Source of the DNA: DATBLE01 sp963841405
Lineage (GTDB): Bacteria > Actinomycetota > Thermoleophilia > Gaiellales > Gaiellaceae
Direction of reading: 5' to 3'
NCBI GenBank assembly: GCA_963841405.1
Contig: CAWJCM010000010.1
Span: forward strand, 1-64,000
Length of the DNA stretch: 64,000 nucleotides
Each line of letters begins with the position of its first letter. Within the stretch, counting starts at the first letter, position 1. The position numbers and the translations under genes are program-made. A model generated the notes under the pieces. It was not told the DNA's origin and did no database searches. It was given only the letters and a program-made list of their open reading frames with translations. Shown here one piece after another: positions 50,007 through 57,388 of this stretch.

Positions 50007-51466
50007 CGCAGCACCGCCTCCCAGACCGGCTCGACGGCGACGGCGTCGTGCCAGCGTGCCAGCAACTCCTCGCGCAGCCTGCTGTCGATCTGCGGCTCGA
50101 AGGTCTCGCCCACCCGCGGCAGGACAGCGCCCTCGCGAATGCCGACGGCGGCCGCTGCGAGGAGCGCGGCGCCGACGGCGGCGGCGTCGTTAGCCTCGCT
50201 GCGGATCACCGGGCAACCAATCAGGTCGGCTTGCAGCTGGAGCAGCCGATCGTTGCGGCTCGCGCCGCCGTCGGCCCGGAGCTCGTCGAGCGGACGCCCC
50301 AGGTCGCGCTCGAGCGCTCCGACGACGTCGGCAACCTGGTAGGCGATCGACTCCACCGCTGCCAGCGCGAGCTCGCGACGTCCGCTGGCGAACGTGAGGC
50401 CGGTGACCCGGCCGCGTACGTCCGGCCGCCACCAGGGCGCACCGAGCCCGGCAAAGGCGGGGACGACGTGGACGCCGCCACTGTCTGCGGCCGCAGCGGC
50501 GAGGAGCTCGACCTCGAGCGCGCTCGCGACGCCGAGGATCCCTGCCAACCACTCGACGGTCGCACCGCTCGAGAAGATGTTTCCCTCGAGTGCGTAGGTC
50601 GGACGGTCGCCCAGCCAGGCGACGCTCGCAGCGAGGCCGCTCCGGGACTTGCGTGGCTCGCCTCCTGTCGTCGACATGACCGAGCTGCCGGTCCCGTAGG
50701 TCGCCTTCGCGCTGCCAGGACGGCTACAACCGAGCCCGTAGAGCGCTGCGTGTGAGTCGGCAGTCACCGCGGCGATCGGCAGTTCGGGGAGTCGGCCGTT
50801 CGGCGCCGACTCCCCGAGTGCCCCGTCGCAGGAGGGAACGACGACGGGGAGGCAGCTGCGGGGAATCTCGAACAGCTGCAGCAGCTCGTCGCTCCAATCG
50901 AGGCTGTGCAGGTCGAGGAGGAGCGTTCGCGAGGCGTTGCCGGCGTCGGTCGCGTGGAGCGCTCCGCCCGAGAGGTTCCAGAGCAGCCAGCTGTCGACGG
51001 TGCCGGCGCAGGCGCTGCCGTCCTCGGCTGCGGCTCGCAGCGCCGGATCGGCGTCGAGCAGCCAGCGGAGCTTCGACGCCGTGAACATCGGATCGAGCGG
51101 CAGGCCGGTGAGCTCACGCACGAGCGCGTCCGCGTCCGCCGCTCGCAGCTCCGCGCAGAGGTCTGCGCCACGGGTGCACTGCCAGCCGACGACGGGCGTC
51201 AGCGGTTGCCCGCTCGCGCGTTCCCAGAGCAGGACGGACTCGCGCTGGCTCGTGAGCGCGATGTAGGCAGGCTCCGCCGCGGGAAGCTGAGCCGCCGCCA
51301 TCTGCACGCTTTGCCACAGCTCCGCGGCATCCTGCTCGACCCACCCCGGCCGCGGGAAGGAGCGTCCGACCGGAGCCGACGAAGAGGCGACAACCTCGCC
51401 GGCGGGCGTCACGAGTAGCGCCTTCGTGCTCGTCGTGCCCTGGTCGATCGCGAGGATCGTGGTCAC
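50003..51466 (-). CDS. FGGY-family carbohydrate kinase
   Basis: 487 residues. ILAIDQGTTSTKALLVTPAG is the first phosphate-binding loop, WVEQDAAELWQSVQMAAAQL follows, ATYGTGSSVMSTTGG lies in the hinge, and DELRADGGASRNDRLLQLQA is the second FGGY signature with the catalytic-region Gly/Asp. Overall it is closest in feel to glycerol and xylulose kinases. In this operon it would phosphorylate the ketose made by the isomerase; apulose is the favoured guess. GTG 51466 overlaps the transketolase B stop. Confidence 0.92.
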   Translation of the reverse strand: MTTILAIDQGTTSTKALLVTPAGEVVASSSAPVGRSFPRPGWVEQDAAELWQSVQMAAAQLPAAEPAYIALTSQRESVLLWERASGQPLTPVVGWQCTRGADLCAELRAADADALVRELTGLPLDPMFTASKLRWLLDADPALRAAAEDGSACAGTVDSWLLWNLSGGALHATDAGNASRTLLLDLHSLDWSDELLQLFEIPRSCLPVVVPSCDGALGESAPNGRLPELPIAAVTADSHAALYGLGCSRPGSAKATYGTGSSVMSTTGGEPRKSRSGLAASVAWLGDRPTYALEGNIFSSGATVEWLAGILGVASALEVELLAAAAADSGGVHVVPAFAGLGAPWWRPDVRGRVTGLTFASGRRELALAAVESIAYQVADVVGALERDLGRPLDELRADGGASRNDRLLQLQADLIGCPVIRSEANDAAAVGAALLAAAAVGIREGAVLPRVGETFEPQIDSRLREELLARWHDAVAVEPVWEAVLR

Positions 51467-52422
51467 GATGCTTTCTGCTCCATGAGTTCGAGGGCAGCTA
51501 CGCGGATGCCGCCCGCGGAGAGTCCGAAGTGGTCGAGGAGCCACGGCGCGGAGCCGGTCGGTGCGAAGCCAGGGAAGCCGAGGATCCGCATCGGCACCGG
51601 CCTGCTGACCGCGAGCGCCTCCGCGACGGCGCCACCAAGGCCGCCGTAGACGGAATGTTCCTCGACGGTGACGATCGCCCCGGTCTCGTCGGCGGCGGCG
51701 ATCAGCTCGGCCAGGTCGAGCGGCTTGACCGTCGGCATCGAGACGACGCGCGCGGAGACGCCCTCCTCGTGCAGGAGCGCGGCGGCGTCGAGGGTGCGTG
51801 TCAGCATCGTCCCGTTCGCGACGAGCGTCACGTCACCGCCGTCGGCGAGGCGAACGGCACGGCCGAACTCGAGCCGGTGGTCGTTCGGGTAGAGGGCGGG
51901 CACGCCCATGCGGCTGACGCGGAGGAATACCGGTCCGTCGTGCTCGACGGCGGCGCGCAGCGCCTGCTCGGTCTCGAGCGGATCGGCAGGGACGACAAGG
52001 ACAAGGTTGTCGATCGCGCGCAGCCAGGCGATGTCCTCGATCGAATGGTGCGTCGGCCCGAGCTCGCCGTAGGCGACGCCGGGACTCATCGCACAGATGG
52101 TGACGTTCGCGTTCGTGTAGGCGAGGTCGACCTTGATTTGCTCGAGCCCTCGCGCCGTCAGGAAGCAGCTCGCGCCGGACACGACTGGACGGCGGCCGCC
52201 GTTGGCGAGGCCGGCCGCGATGCCGATCATCGCCTGCTCCGCAATCCCGACGTTGATCAGCCGCTCCGGGAATCGCCTCTGGAAGCCGCCAAGCTTGCTC
52301 GAGCCGACTGAGTCGTTGCACACCGCGACGACGCGATCGTCCTCTACTGCGAGCGCCTCGAGTGTTGCAGCGAAGCTGTCTCGGCAGTCGTAGAGCGCCG
52401 GCTCCTGCACGACGGCGGTCAT
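51463..52422 (-). CDS. Transketolase-like protein, C-terminal subunit (B)
   Basis: 319 residues corresponding to the pyrimidine-binding and C-terminal domains of transketolase. RLINVGIAEQAMIGIAAGLA carries the catalytic Glu that activates ThDP, GVAYGELGPTHHSIEDIAWL contains the substrate-site His residues, and VVSMPTVKPLDLAELIAAAD begins the C-terminal domain. It needs subunit A for activity. ATG 52422 overlaps the A stop (ATGA), which suits equal production. Confidence 0.92.
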   Translation of the reverse strand: MTAVVQEPALYDCRDSFAATLEALAVEDDRVVAVCNDSVGSSKLGGFQRRFPERLINVGIAEQAMIGIAAGLANGGRRPVVSGASCFLTARGLEQIKVDLAYTNANVTICAMSPGVAYGELGPTHHSIEDIAWLRAIDNLVLVVPADPLETEQALRAAVEHDGPVFLRVSRMGVPALYPNDHRLEFGRAVRLADGGDVTLVANGTMLTRTLDAAALLHEEGVSARVVSMPTVKPLDLAELIAAADETGAIVTVEEHSVYGGLGGAVAEALAVSRPVPMRILGFPGFAPTGSAPWLLDHFGLSAGGIRVAALELMEQKAS

Positions 52423-53288
52423 CGCAGCTCCTCGAGCGCCGCCTGGAGCTGCTCCGCCGACGGCACCTTGTGATGCCACTCGACGCGATCGCGCATGAAC
52501 GAAACGGGATTGCCCTTGTGGGTGTGCGCGATGACGAAGCTCGGCGTGGCCCGCTCCACCGGTAGCCGCTCGAACAGGTCGAGCAGCGCGCCGTAATCGT
52601 GTCCGTCGACCTCGGCCACGGCCCAGCCGAATGCTCGTGCCTTGTCCGCGAGCGGCTCCAGCCGACTCGTCTCCTCCGTCGGCGCGCCCTGCTGGAGGCC
52701 GTTGCGGTCGACGATGACGCAGAGGCGGTCGAGGCTGCGGTGGCCACCGGCCATCAGCGCCTCCCAGTTCGAGCCCTCCTGGAGTTCGCCGTCGCCGACG
52801 AGACAGAAGGTGCGGCGCGGCGATTCGTCGAGCCGAGCGGCGATCGCCATCCCGACTGCGATTGGCAGCCCGTGCCCGAGCGGGCCCGTGTTCGCCTCGA
52901 CGCCGGGCACCTTCTTGCTGTCGGGATGGCCGTTGAGTGGCGAGAGCGGCTGCATGTAGGTCGCGAGCAGCGCCGGGTCGAAGAAGCCACACGCGGCGAG
53001 CGTCGTGTACAGGACGCCGGAGCTGTGCCCTTTGCTCATCACAAAGCGGTCGCGCTCGGGGAGCCTCGGGTTTGCGGGGTCGATGTCGAGGACGGCGAGG
53101 ACGATCGTCGTGACGATGTCCGTCGCGGAGAGGTCGCCTCCGACGTGACCGAGGCCGGCTGCTTCGATCAGCGTCAGGTTGCGGCGCCGGATCAGCAGCG
53201 CCGCGTCCGCAAGCAACCGAATCTGCTCCTCTCGCGGCAGGCCGCGATCGATCCGACCCGGCAGCGTCTCACGCACGGTGGTCGTCAC
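52419..53288 (-). CDS. Transketolase-like protein, N-terminal subunit (A)
   Basis: 289 residues corresponding to the ThDP pyrophosphate-binding domain. RFVMSKGHSSGVLYTTLAAC, GHPDSKKVPGVEANTGPLGH and LVGDGELQEGSNWEALMAGG are the cofactor motifs (GDG...N). Split transketolases occur in several sugar-degradation cassettes, including that for apulose-4-phosphate, and are distinct from the single-chain Tkt of central metabolism. GTG 53288 overlaps the isomerase stop. Confidence 0.92.
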   Translation of the reverse strand: MTTTVRETLPGRIDRGLPREEQIRLLADAALLIRRRNLTLIEAAGLGHVGGDLSATDIVTTIVLAVLDIDPANPRLPERDRFVMSKGHSSGVLYTTLAACGFFDPALLATYMQPLSPLNGHPDSKKVPGVEANTGPLGHGLPIAVGMAIAARLDESPRRTFCLVGDGELQEGSNWEALMAGGHRSLDRLCVIVDRNGLQQGAPTEETSRLEPLADKARAFGWAVAEVDGHDYGALLDLFERLPVERATPSFVIAHTHKGNPVSFMRDRVEWHHKVPSAEQLQAALEELR

Positions 53289-54289
53289 CGAGCCTCCGCG
53301 AGGTCGCCGAGCAGCATGTCCTGCACGAGCCGCTGCGCCGCGAGCGCGTCCTGGCGCTCCCGCGCAGCGGCGAACTGGTCCGCGTCGATCCGGTCGAGCA
53401 GCCGGTGCAGCCCCCGCAGCATCCTGATGCTGGCGCGCGCGGCCTCGACCGGATCTTCCCGGAACGGGAACTGGTCGAGCTTCCACGCCTTGTCCCAGCC
53501 GGCCCGACGGAGCGTGTGCAGGAACTCGAGCGTCTCGAGCAGGTGTACCGAGCCGACGGTTAGGTCGTCGTCCCAGCCGCGGAAGTTGTCGTTCAGGTCG
53601 ATGTCGATCAGGCGGCCGCGCGAGAGGCAGAGCTCGGCCGCGGCCGCCGGCGACTCACCGCCGTAGAGCGCATGGCCGAAGTCGAGCAGCACGCCGACGT
53701 TCGGCAGACCGATGTCCTCGATCGCGAGTAGCGTCCGCGCGGCGTCGGAGAAGAACATGTGCGTCCGCGGCTCCCTCGGCTTGTACTCGATGGCGAACGG
53801 TAGTTCGGGATGCGGGCCTGCCACCTTCTGCATCCCCTCGACCGAGAGCTCCCAGAGCCGGCGGGGATCCGCCTGCAGCGGATAGTCGAAGCCGTCCTGG
53901 CCCGGCCAGATCTTCATGTAGTCGACGCCGAGCTCGTAGCCGACCTCGGTTGCCTCGACGATCAGATCCAGCGCCCGTCGCCTGACCTTCGCGTCCGGAT
54001 TCGTCAACGCGCCGGCGCGGAACTCCTGCGTGTAGATCTCAGGCGTGATCGCGAGCGCGCGGAGCCCCGAATCCTCGAGCGCGGCGCGCACGTCGGAGGC
54101 CGAGAAGTTTGGAGTCCAGAACGGGTAGTTGAGGTCCAGCGACTCGATCCCGCCCACCGACGCGGCCGCGCGAATCGCCTCGGCGACCGAGATCGAGGGT
54201 CCATACCCGTCGGTCGCGTAGCGGTCAACGAAAGAGCCGAACATCCAAACGCCAGCGGAGTACTGGTCATTGAATATATATTCAGCCAC
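53285..54289 (-). CDS. TIM-barrel sugar isomerase/epimerase (AP endonuclease 2 family)
   Basis: About 334 residues of the xylose-isomerase-like superfamily. Likely metal ligands are the Glu of FAIEYKPREPRTHM, the Asp/His of VGVLLDFGHALYGGESPAAA, the Asp of LIDIDLNDNFRGWDDDLTVG and the Glu/Asp region AWKLDQFPFREDPVEAARAS. YSAGVWMFGSFVDRYATDGY is an unusual conserved N-terminus. It is the first gene of the operon and is expected to turn the imported aldose into a ketose. GTG 54289 is chosen; TTG 54298 is possible. A perfect AT-rich palindrome lies in codons 2-7. Confidence 0.85.
   Translation of the reverse strand: MAEYIFNDQYSAGVWMFGSFVDRYATDGYGPSISVAEAIRAAASVGGIESLDLNYPFWTPNFSASDVRAALEDSGLRALAITPEIYTQEFRAGALTNPDAKVRRRALDLIVEATEVGYELGVDYMKIWPGQDGFDYPLQADPRRLWELSVEGMQKVAGPHPELPFAIEYKPREPRTHMFFSDAARTLLAIEDIGLPNVGVLLDFGHALYGGESPAAAAELCLSRGRLIDIDLNDNFRGWDDDLTVGSVHLLETLEFLHTLRRAGWDKAWKLDQFPFREDPVEAARASIRMLRGLHRLLDRIDADQFAAARERQDALAAQRLVQDMLLGDLAEAR
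54271..54284. promoter_or_regulatory. 14-bp perfect palindrome TGAATATATATTCA at the operon start
   Basis: Wholly A/T apart from the G and C near its ends, in otherwise GC-rich coding sequence, and located within the first codons of the isomerase gene. Just upstream a 10/11-base direct repeat (ATTCTAGGCG and ATTGCTAGGCG on the minus strand) occurs. Either could be the site of the operon's SorC-type regulator. Confidence 0.5.
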
Positions 54290-54298
54290 GCCTAGCAA

Positions 54299-54729
54299 TA
54301 CATTTACACTTCAGCGCCTAGAATGCAAGGGCGATTTCGCCTGCACGTGCGTGGCGGGCCATGTCAGCTGGTCGTCGATCTCCCCATCGGCGTCACCTCC
54401 CGCGATTAGAGATCGGTTCTGGATCAGGAGACATCGACCACCCGATAGATGGCCCTCTGCAGGCGGATGACCTTCTGCAGCAGACGATCTACTAGAAGGT
54501 CATCCGATCTGTCTCGGCAGCCCAGCGACCGCTGAGGGAAGGCGCGGAGACGATTGCCTCATTTGCAGGACATTCGCCCACGCGAGATGACGCAGAGGCG
54601 AGCATCAACGCTGAAGTCTTGGTCAGGCTGCGGCGGGAGATCGCCGCCCGAGCGGACCCCGAGTGCAGCCATTCTGCAGCCACCGTTGCCGACTATGGCG
54701 ACGCCACCCGGCGATTTACAGGGACTTCA
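54299..54729. other. Gene-free right margin of the island with a 13-bp inverted repeat
   Basis: About 430 bases with lower GC content than the surrounding DNA. At 54464-54476 and 54494-54506 there is a perfect 13-bp inverted repeat (CGGATGACCTTCT and its complement, 17-base loop). GCGGATGA-CCTTCTGCA at 54463-54479 equals the tRNA-Gly 3' region with its 18-base T-arm segment missing. The operon promoter must lie near 54299-54335. No coding sequence is convincing. Confidence 0.6.
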
Positions 54730-54730
54730 G

Positions 54731-54804
54731 AGCGGATGAAGGGACTCGAACCCTCGACCTTCTGCATGGCAAGCAGACGCTCTAGCCAACTGAGCTACAT
54801 CCGC
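54731..54804 (-). tRNA. tRNA-Gly (GCC), island integration target
   Basis: 74 nucleotides: acceptor GCGGATG/CATCCGC with discriminator T, D-arm AGCTCAGTTGGCTAGAGC, anticodon stem TCTGC/GCAGA with loop TTGCCAT (anticodon GCC), T-arm GAGGGTTCGAGTCCCTT. CCA is not encoded. The 3' end faces the island, and its last 43 bases are included in the 44-bp repeat copied at 44061-44104, so the gene was restored on insertion. Confidence 0.95.
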
Positions 54805-54851
54805 GCGGCGGTCAGTATAGCCCCCGCCTTTGGGGGGCGCCGCCGCCCTGC

Positions 54852-55256
54852 CTAGTACGACGCCGAGTCGAGCGCCTCGTTGACGAGCCGGTCCGCGAGC
54901 TCGTTCTGCTCGCGCCGGACCGCCGTGAAGCTCACGCGGCCGATCGCGTCGGCGAGCATGCCTGCCTCGCGATGCAAGACACGCAGAGCCTCGTTCTTCA
55001 CGCGGTACTCGCCTCGCATCTGCTTGACGATCAGCTCGGAGTCCGAGACCACCTCGAGCTCGCTCACGCCCAGCTCCGAGGCCCGGCGAAGGCCGTCGAC
55101 AAGCGCCCGGTATTCTGCGACGTTGTTGGTCGTCACGCCGATCGCCGTGCCGCGGGCCTCGAGCACGGTGCCGTCCTCGGTCTCGAGCACGAACGCCGCG
55201 GCTGCCGGCCCGGGATTGCCCCTTGCGCCGCCGTCGGTGAAGAGCCTCGCCTTCAC
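54852..55256 (-). CDS. Ribonuclease HI family protein
   Basis: 134 residues. RLFTDGGARGNPGPAAAAFV carries the first catalytic Asp, TNNVAEYRALVDGLRRASEL the Glu, LEVVSDSELIVKQMRGEYRV the second Asp, and RREQNELADRLVNEALD the last Asp. The short form without a basic loop resembles RNase HI of archaea and the RNase H parts of mycobacterial fusion proteins. It would cleave RNA in RNA-DNA hybrids. GTG 55256 is the start. Confidence 0.92.
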   Translation of the reverse strand: MKARLFTDGGARGNPGPAAAAFVLETEDGTVLEARGTAIGVTTNNVAEYRALVDGLRRASELGVSELEVVSDSELIVKQMRGEYRVKNEALRVLHREAGMLADAIGRVSFTAVRREQNELADRLVNEALDSASY

Positions 55257-55263
55257 GCAGCCG

Positions 55264-55497
55264 CTAGGCGGCGTGCGCGAGGCCGGAGAGCAGCTTCCTG
55301 GTCAGCTCCGAGCCCAGTTCGTGCTCGAGGCGCGCCCGGACAGCGACGCGCCGCTCCTCGATCGCCTCGCCCCTCCGGGCGGTCAGCTCGCACGCCTCGG
55401 CCAGGCGATCGAGCGCCCGGTCGAGCCGCGTAGCGTCGTCGTTCCGTGGAACGCCCCTCATGTCAACAATCATCGTCCTCTCGGCGCCGGACGACAT
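55264..55497 (-). CDS. Small charged helical protein of unknown function
   Basis: 77 codons from ATG 55497 (in-frame ATGs also at 55473 and 55461; GAGAGG lies just before 55473). The sequence is mostly helical and charged: ATRLDRALDRLAEACELTAR, GEAIEERRVAVRARLEHELG. It may be a coiled coil. It lies eight bases upstream of the RNase HI gene on the same strand, so the two probably share an mRNA. Confidence 0.55.
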   Translation of the reverse strand: MSSGAERTMIVDMRGVPRNDDATRLDRALDRLAEACELTARRGEAIEERRVAVRARLEHELGSELTRKLLSGLAHAA

Positions 55498-55523
55498 CCC
55501 TCGGCCGTCGGGGGTTTAGGACA

Positions 55524-55997
55524 ATGGGCATCCGGCCGATACAGCAGTTGATGCTTCCCGCGCACAAGCCGGCCTGGCTTCCGCTCGGCGCCCTGCTCGT
55601 GCGCGAAGGACTGATCACGAACGAGCAGCTCGAGCTCGCGCTCATCGATCAGCAGGGAACAGGACTGCGACTCGGCGAGCTCCTCGTCCAGTGGGGCTGG
55701 GTAGAGTCGTCGGCCATCTCCCGCGCGCTCGCGGAGCAGTACGAGCTCGAATTCGTCGACCTGGATTCCAGCGAGATCGAGCACGCCGCAGTCGAGCGCC
55801 TCCCGGCGGCCGAGGCTCGGAACCGAGGCGCGATCCCGATCCGCGTGCTCGACGACGACCGCCTGCTCGTCGGGGTCGCCGACCCCACCGACGTCGGCGC
55901 CTGCGACGAGCTGCGCGCACTGCTCGGCGGGAAGGTCACCGTCGCTGTCGTCGACCAGGTCGAGCTGCACCGCGCGCTGGCCCGCGAGTACAGCTGA
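55524..55997 (+). CDS. Stand-alone MshEN (GspE/PilB N-terminal) domain protein
   Basis: 157 residues consisting almost entirely of the N-terminal domain of type II secretion/type IV pilus ATPases. LPLGALLVREGLITNEQLEL and RLGELLVQWGWVESSAISRA are two tandem copies of the RLGxxL-x-G...LxxALxxQ pattern that binds cyclic di-GMP in MshE. FVDLDSSEIEHAAVERLPAA and LLVGVADPTDVGACDELRAL continue the fold. There is no ATPase domain, so it may be a free c-di-GMP-responsive adaptor. ATG 55524 has only a weak AGGA upstream. Confidence 0.78.
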   Translation: MGIRPIQQLMLPAHKPAWLPLGALLVREGLITNEQLELALIDQQGTGLRLGELLVQWGWVESSAISRALAEQYELEFVDLDSSEIEHAAVERLPAAEARNRGAIPIRVLDDDRLLVGVADPTDVGACDELRALLGGKVTVAVVDQVELHRALAREYS

Positions 55998-56002
55998 CGC
56001 TC

Positions 56003-56038
56003 GTGGGGGAACCCCTGGTTCCCCCACGGACCCCCTCC
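56003..56038 (+). repeat. Post-stop palindromic element, copy C
   Basis: GTGGGGGAACC / GGTTCCCCCAC perfect 11-bp arms around CCT, then GGACCCCCTCC. It begins six bases after the MshEN-gene stop, in the same orientation. The remaining bases to 56173 contain nothing I recognise. Confidence 0.8.
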
Positions 56039-56173
56039 TCGCGAGTGGCAACGACGCACGACCGGTCGCGGAGCCGGCCGCTGCCTCGCCGGCTCCATTT
56101 GCGCGCGGACCTTTCCGCGGGAGTCAGGTGCTGCCCCAGGATCAGCCCGCGGCGACGTTCATGCAGGAGCCGG

Positions 56174-56458
56174 CTACGCGCGCTGGGGAGTGCTGATTCT
56201 CGCGCGCGGCTCGGTCGCCGATTCGGCGATTCCATACATGACCTCAGGGTCGAGATCTGCGCCGTTCGGCCACTCGATCGTGTCTCGAAACTCGCTCACC
56301 GCGACCTGCTCGAAGAACTCCCAATCGCGGAGAGGCTGGAAAACCTCTCCCTCGAGCAGTGGCTCGAAATCGACGTCGCGAACCTCGCCGTCGTCGAACA
56401 CGACCCGCACGACGTAGGGCCGCAGAGGGGTCGCCGAAACAACCGGGGGCGCGATCAT
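56174..56458 (-). CDS. DUF2442 protein
   Basis: 94 residues. VVRVVFDDGEVRDVDFEPLL is followed by GEVFQPLRDWEFFEQVAVSE and DTIEWPNGADLDPEVMYGIA, the latter (WPNGADLDPEVMY) being the DUF2442 signature. Its ATG at 56458 overlaps the DUF4160 stop by ATGA. The pair is widespread in bacterial genomes and has the size and linkage of a toxin-antitoxin module, but that function is not established. Confidence 0.85.
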   Translation of the reverse strand: MIAPPVVSATPLRPYVVRVVFDDGEVRDVDFEPLLEGEVFQPLRDWEFFEQVAVSEFRDTIEWPNGADLDPEVMYGIAESATEPRARISTPQRA

Positions 56459-56715
56459 GGCAGCGGCTCGATTCGCTCAGGAGGAAGCATCGATTCCAGT
56501 CGGCGCCAGTTGGCTTCGAGGTCGGAATTGTGGAGGTTGGCCCAGTCGCGAATGAGACGCTTCGCCCTAACCGGCAGCTCGCCCTCGATCGGCTCGCCCG
56601 TCGCGATCGAAATCCTCGCTTCCTGCTCGCCATAGATGGCGTGGAAGTGCGGAGGCGGATGGTCTTTGACGAACATCCGGATCAAGATGCCATAAAAGCT
56701 GCTGATCGTCGGCAC
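56455..56715 (-). CDS. DUF4160 protein
   Basis: 86 residues. PTISSFYGILIRMFVKDHPP and PHFHAIYGEQEARISIATGE contain the family's HPPPHFHA motif, followed by LPVRAKRLIRDWANLHNSDL. GTG 56715 is chosen because the family begins at P-T-I-S; the frame stays open upstream without similarity. It is the first gene of the DUF4160-DUF2442 pair. Confidence 0.85.
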   Translation of the reverse strand: MPTISSFYGILIRMFVKDHPPPHFHAIYGEQEARISIATGEPIEGELPVRAKRLIRDWANLHNSDLEANWRRLESMLPPERIEPLP

Positions 56716-56824
56716 ATCGAGCGACGCTAGCCGCGTCTCCGACGCGGCGCCAGATGGCGAGAACGGCCGCGCTACCAAAGGCCTCGGCGCCAAGGCTCTT
56801 GATCTGAACGACAGCGGTCCGCGA

Positions 56825-57370
56825 CTACAGCGGGAAGCGAGAGGCCACCTCACTCGCGGTCTGTTCGGGGGTCTGGGCGCCGATGTCGATTACGTTCCGT
56901 TCGAGCTCTCCGAGGTTCGAGAACGCAGACCAGAGCTGCTCGACGACAGCCGGGTCGGTGAGCCTGCTCGCGTCGCGGCTGGAGGCACGCTTCAGCGCCA
57001 GTGCCAGCGGCGGGCGCAATACGACGAGGACAACGTCGAAACCGGCTGCCGCGATCGCGTCTCGAACAGGTTCCCAGAACCAACCCGGGATGATGATCCC
57101 GTCGACGATCGTCCGGTAGCCGGCGCTCGCATACCCGATTGCCGCGCCAGCGACGATCTGCATGACCGCCGTGTTCTGCTCGTGCGACTCCGGCTTCCAC
57201 GGCTCGACGTACCCACTCGCGATGAAATGGAAGAACCGATCTGACTCCAGATGAACGGCCCGATCCGACAGCTTTGCGAGCAGCCGCGCGACGTTCGTCT
57301 TCCCGGCACCCGGCGGACCCGTGAGGATCAGGATCGGCTCGCGAGGAACGGACACCGCAGGAGTATCCAT
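56825..57370 (-). CDS. P-loop kinase-like ATPase
   Basis: 181 residues. LILTGPPGAGKTNVARLLAK is a Walker A loop, HLESDRFFHFIASGYVEPWK carries the Asp that usually contacts substrate in small kinases, and RTIVDGIIIPGWFWEPVRDA and LVVLRPPLALALKRASSRDA complete a shikimate/chloramphenicol-kinase-like fold with a lid Arg region. The substrate is unknown. ATG 57370 is the start; a repeat lies immediately upstream. Confidence 0.8.
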   Translation of the reverse strand: MDTPAVSVPREPILILTGPPGAGKTNVARLLAKLSDRAVHLESDRFFHFIASGYVEPWKPESHEQNTAVMQIVAGAAIGYASAGYRTIVDGIIIPGWFWEPVRDAIAAAGFDVVLVVLRPPLALALKRASSRDASRLTDPAVVEQLWSAFSNLGELERNVIDIGAQTPEQTASEVASRFPL

Positions 57371-57388
57371 CGTCGGTCAGTGAAGCCT

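Larger units (their letters stand above)
44061..54773. mobile_element. 10.7-kb genomic island in tRNA-Gly carrying a sugar-catabolism operon
   Basis: Bounded by the 44-bp direct repeats at 44061-44104 and 54730-54773, the latter inside an intact tRNA-Gly gene. The only recognisable cargo is the nine-gene minus-strand operon 44598-54289. The two ends (44105-44550 and 54299-54729) hold no gene I can support. No integrase, excisionase or transposase was recognised, so the element is probably fixed or was moved in trans. Confidence 0.75.

Noticed and set aside
54492..54683. Small minus-strand frame in the right island margin as an integrase or excisionase remnant
   Set aside because: The 63-codon translation has no integrase catalytic motif and no helix-turn-helix I could recognise; too weak to call.
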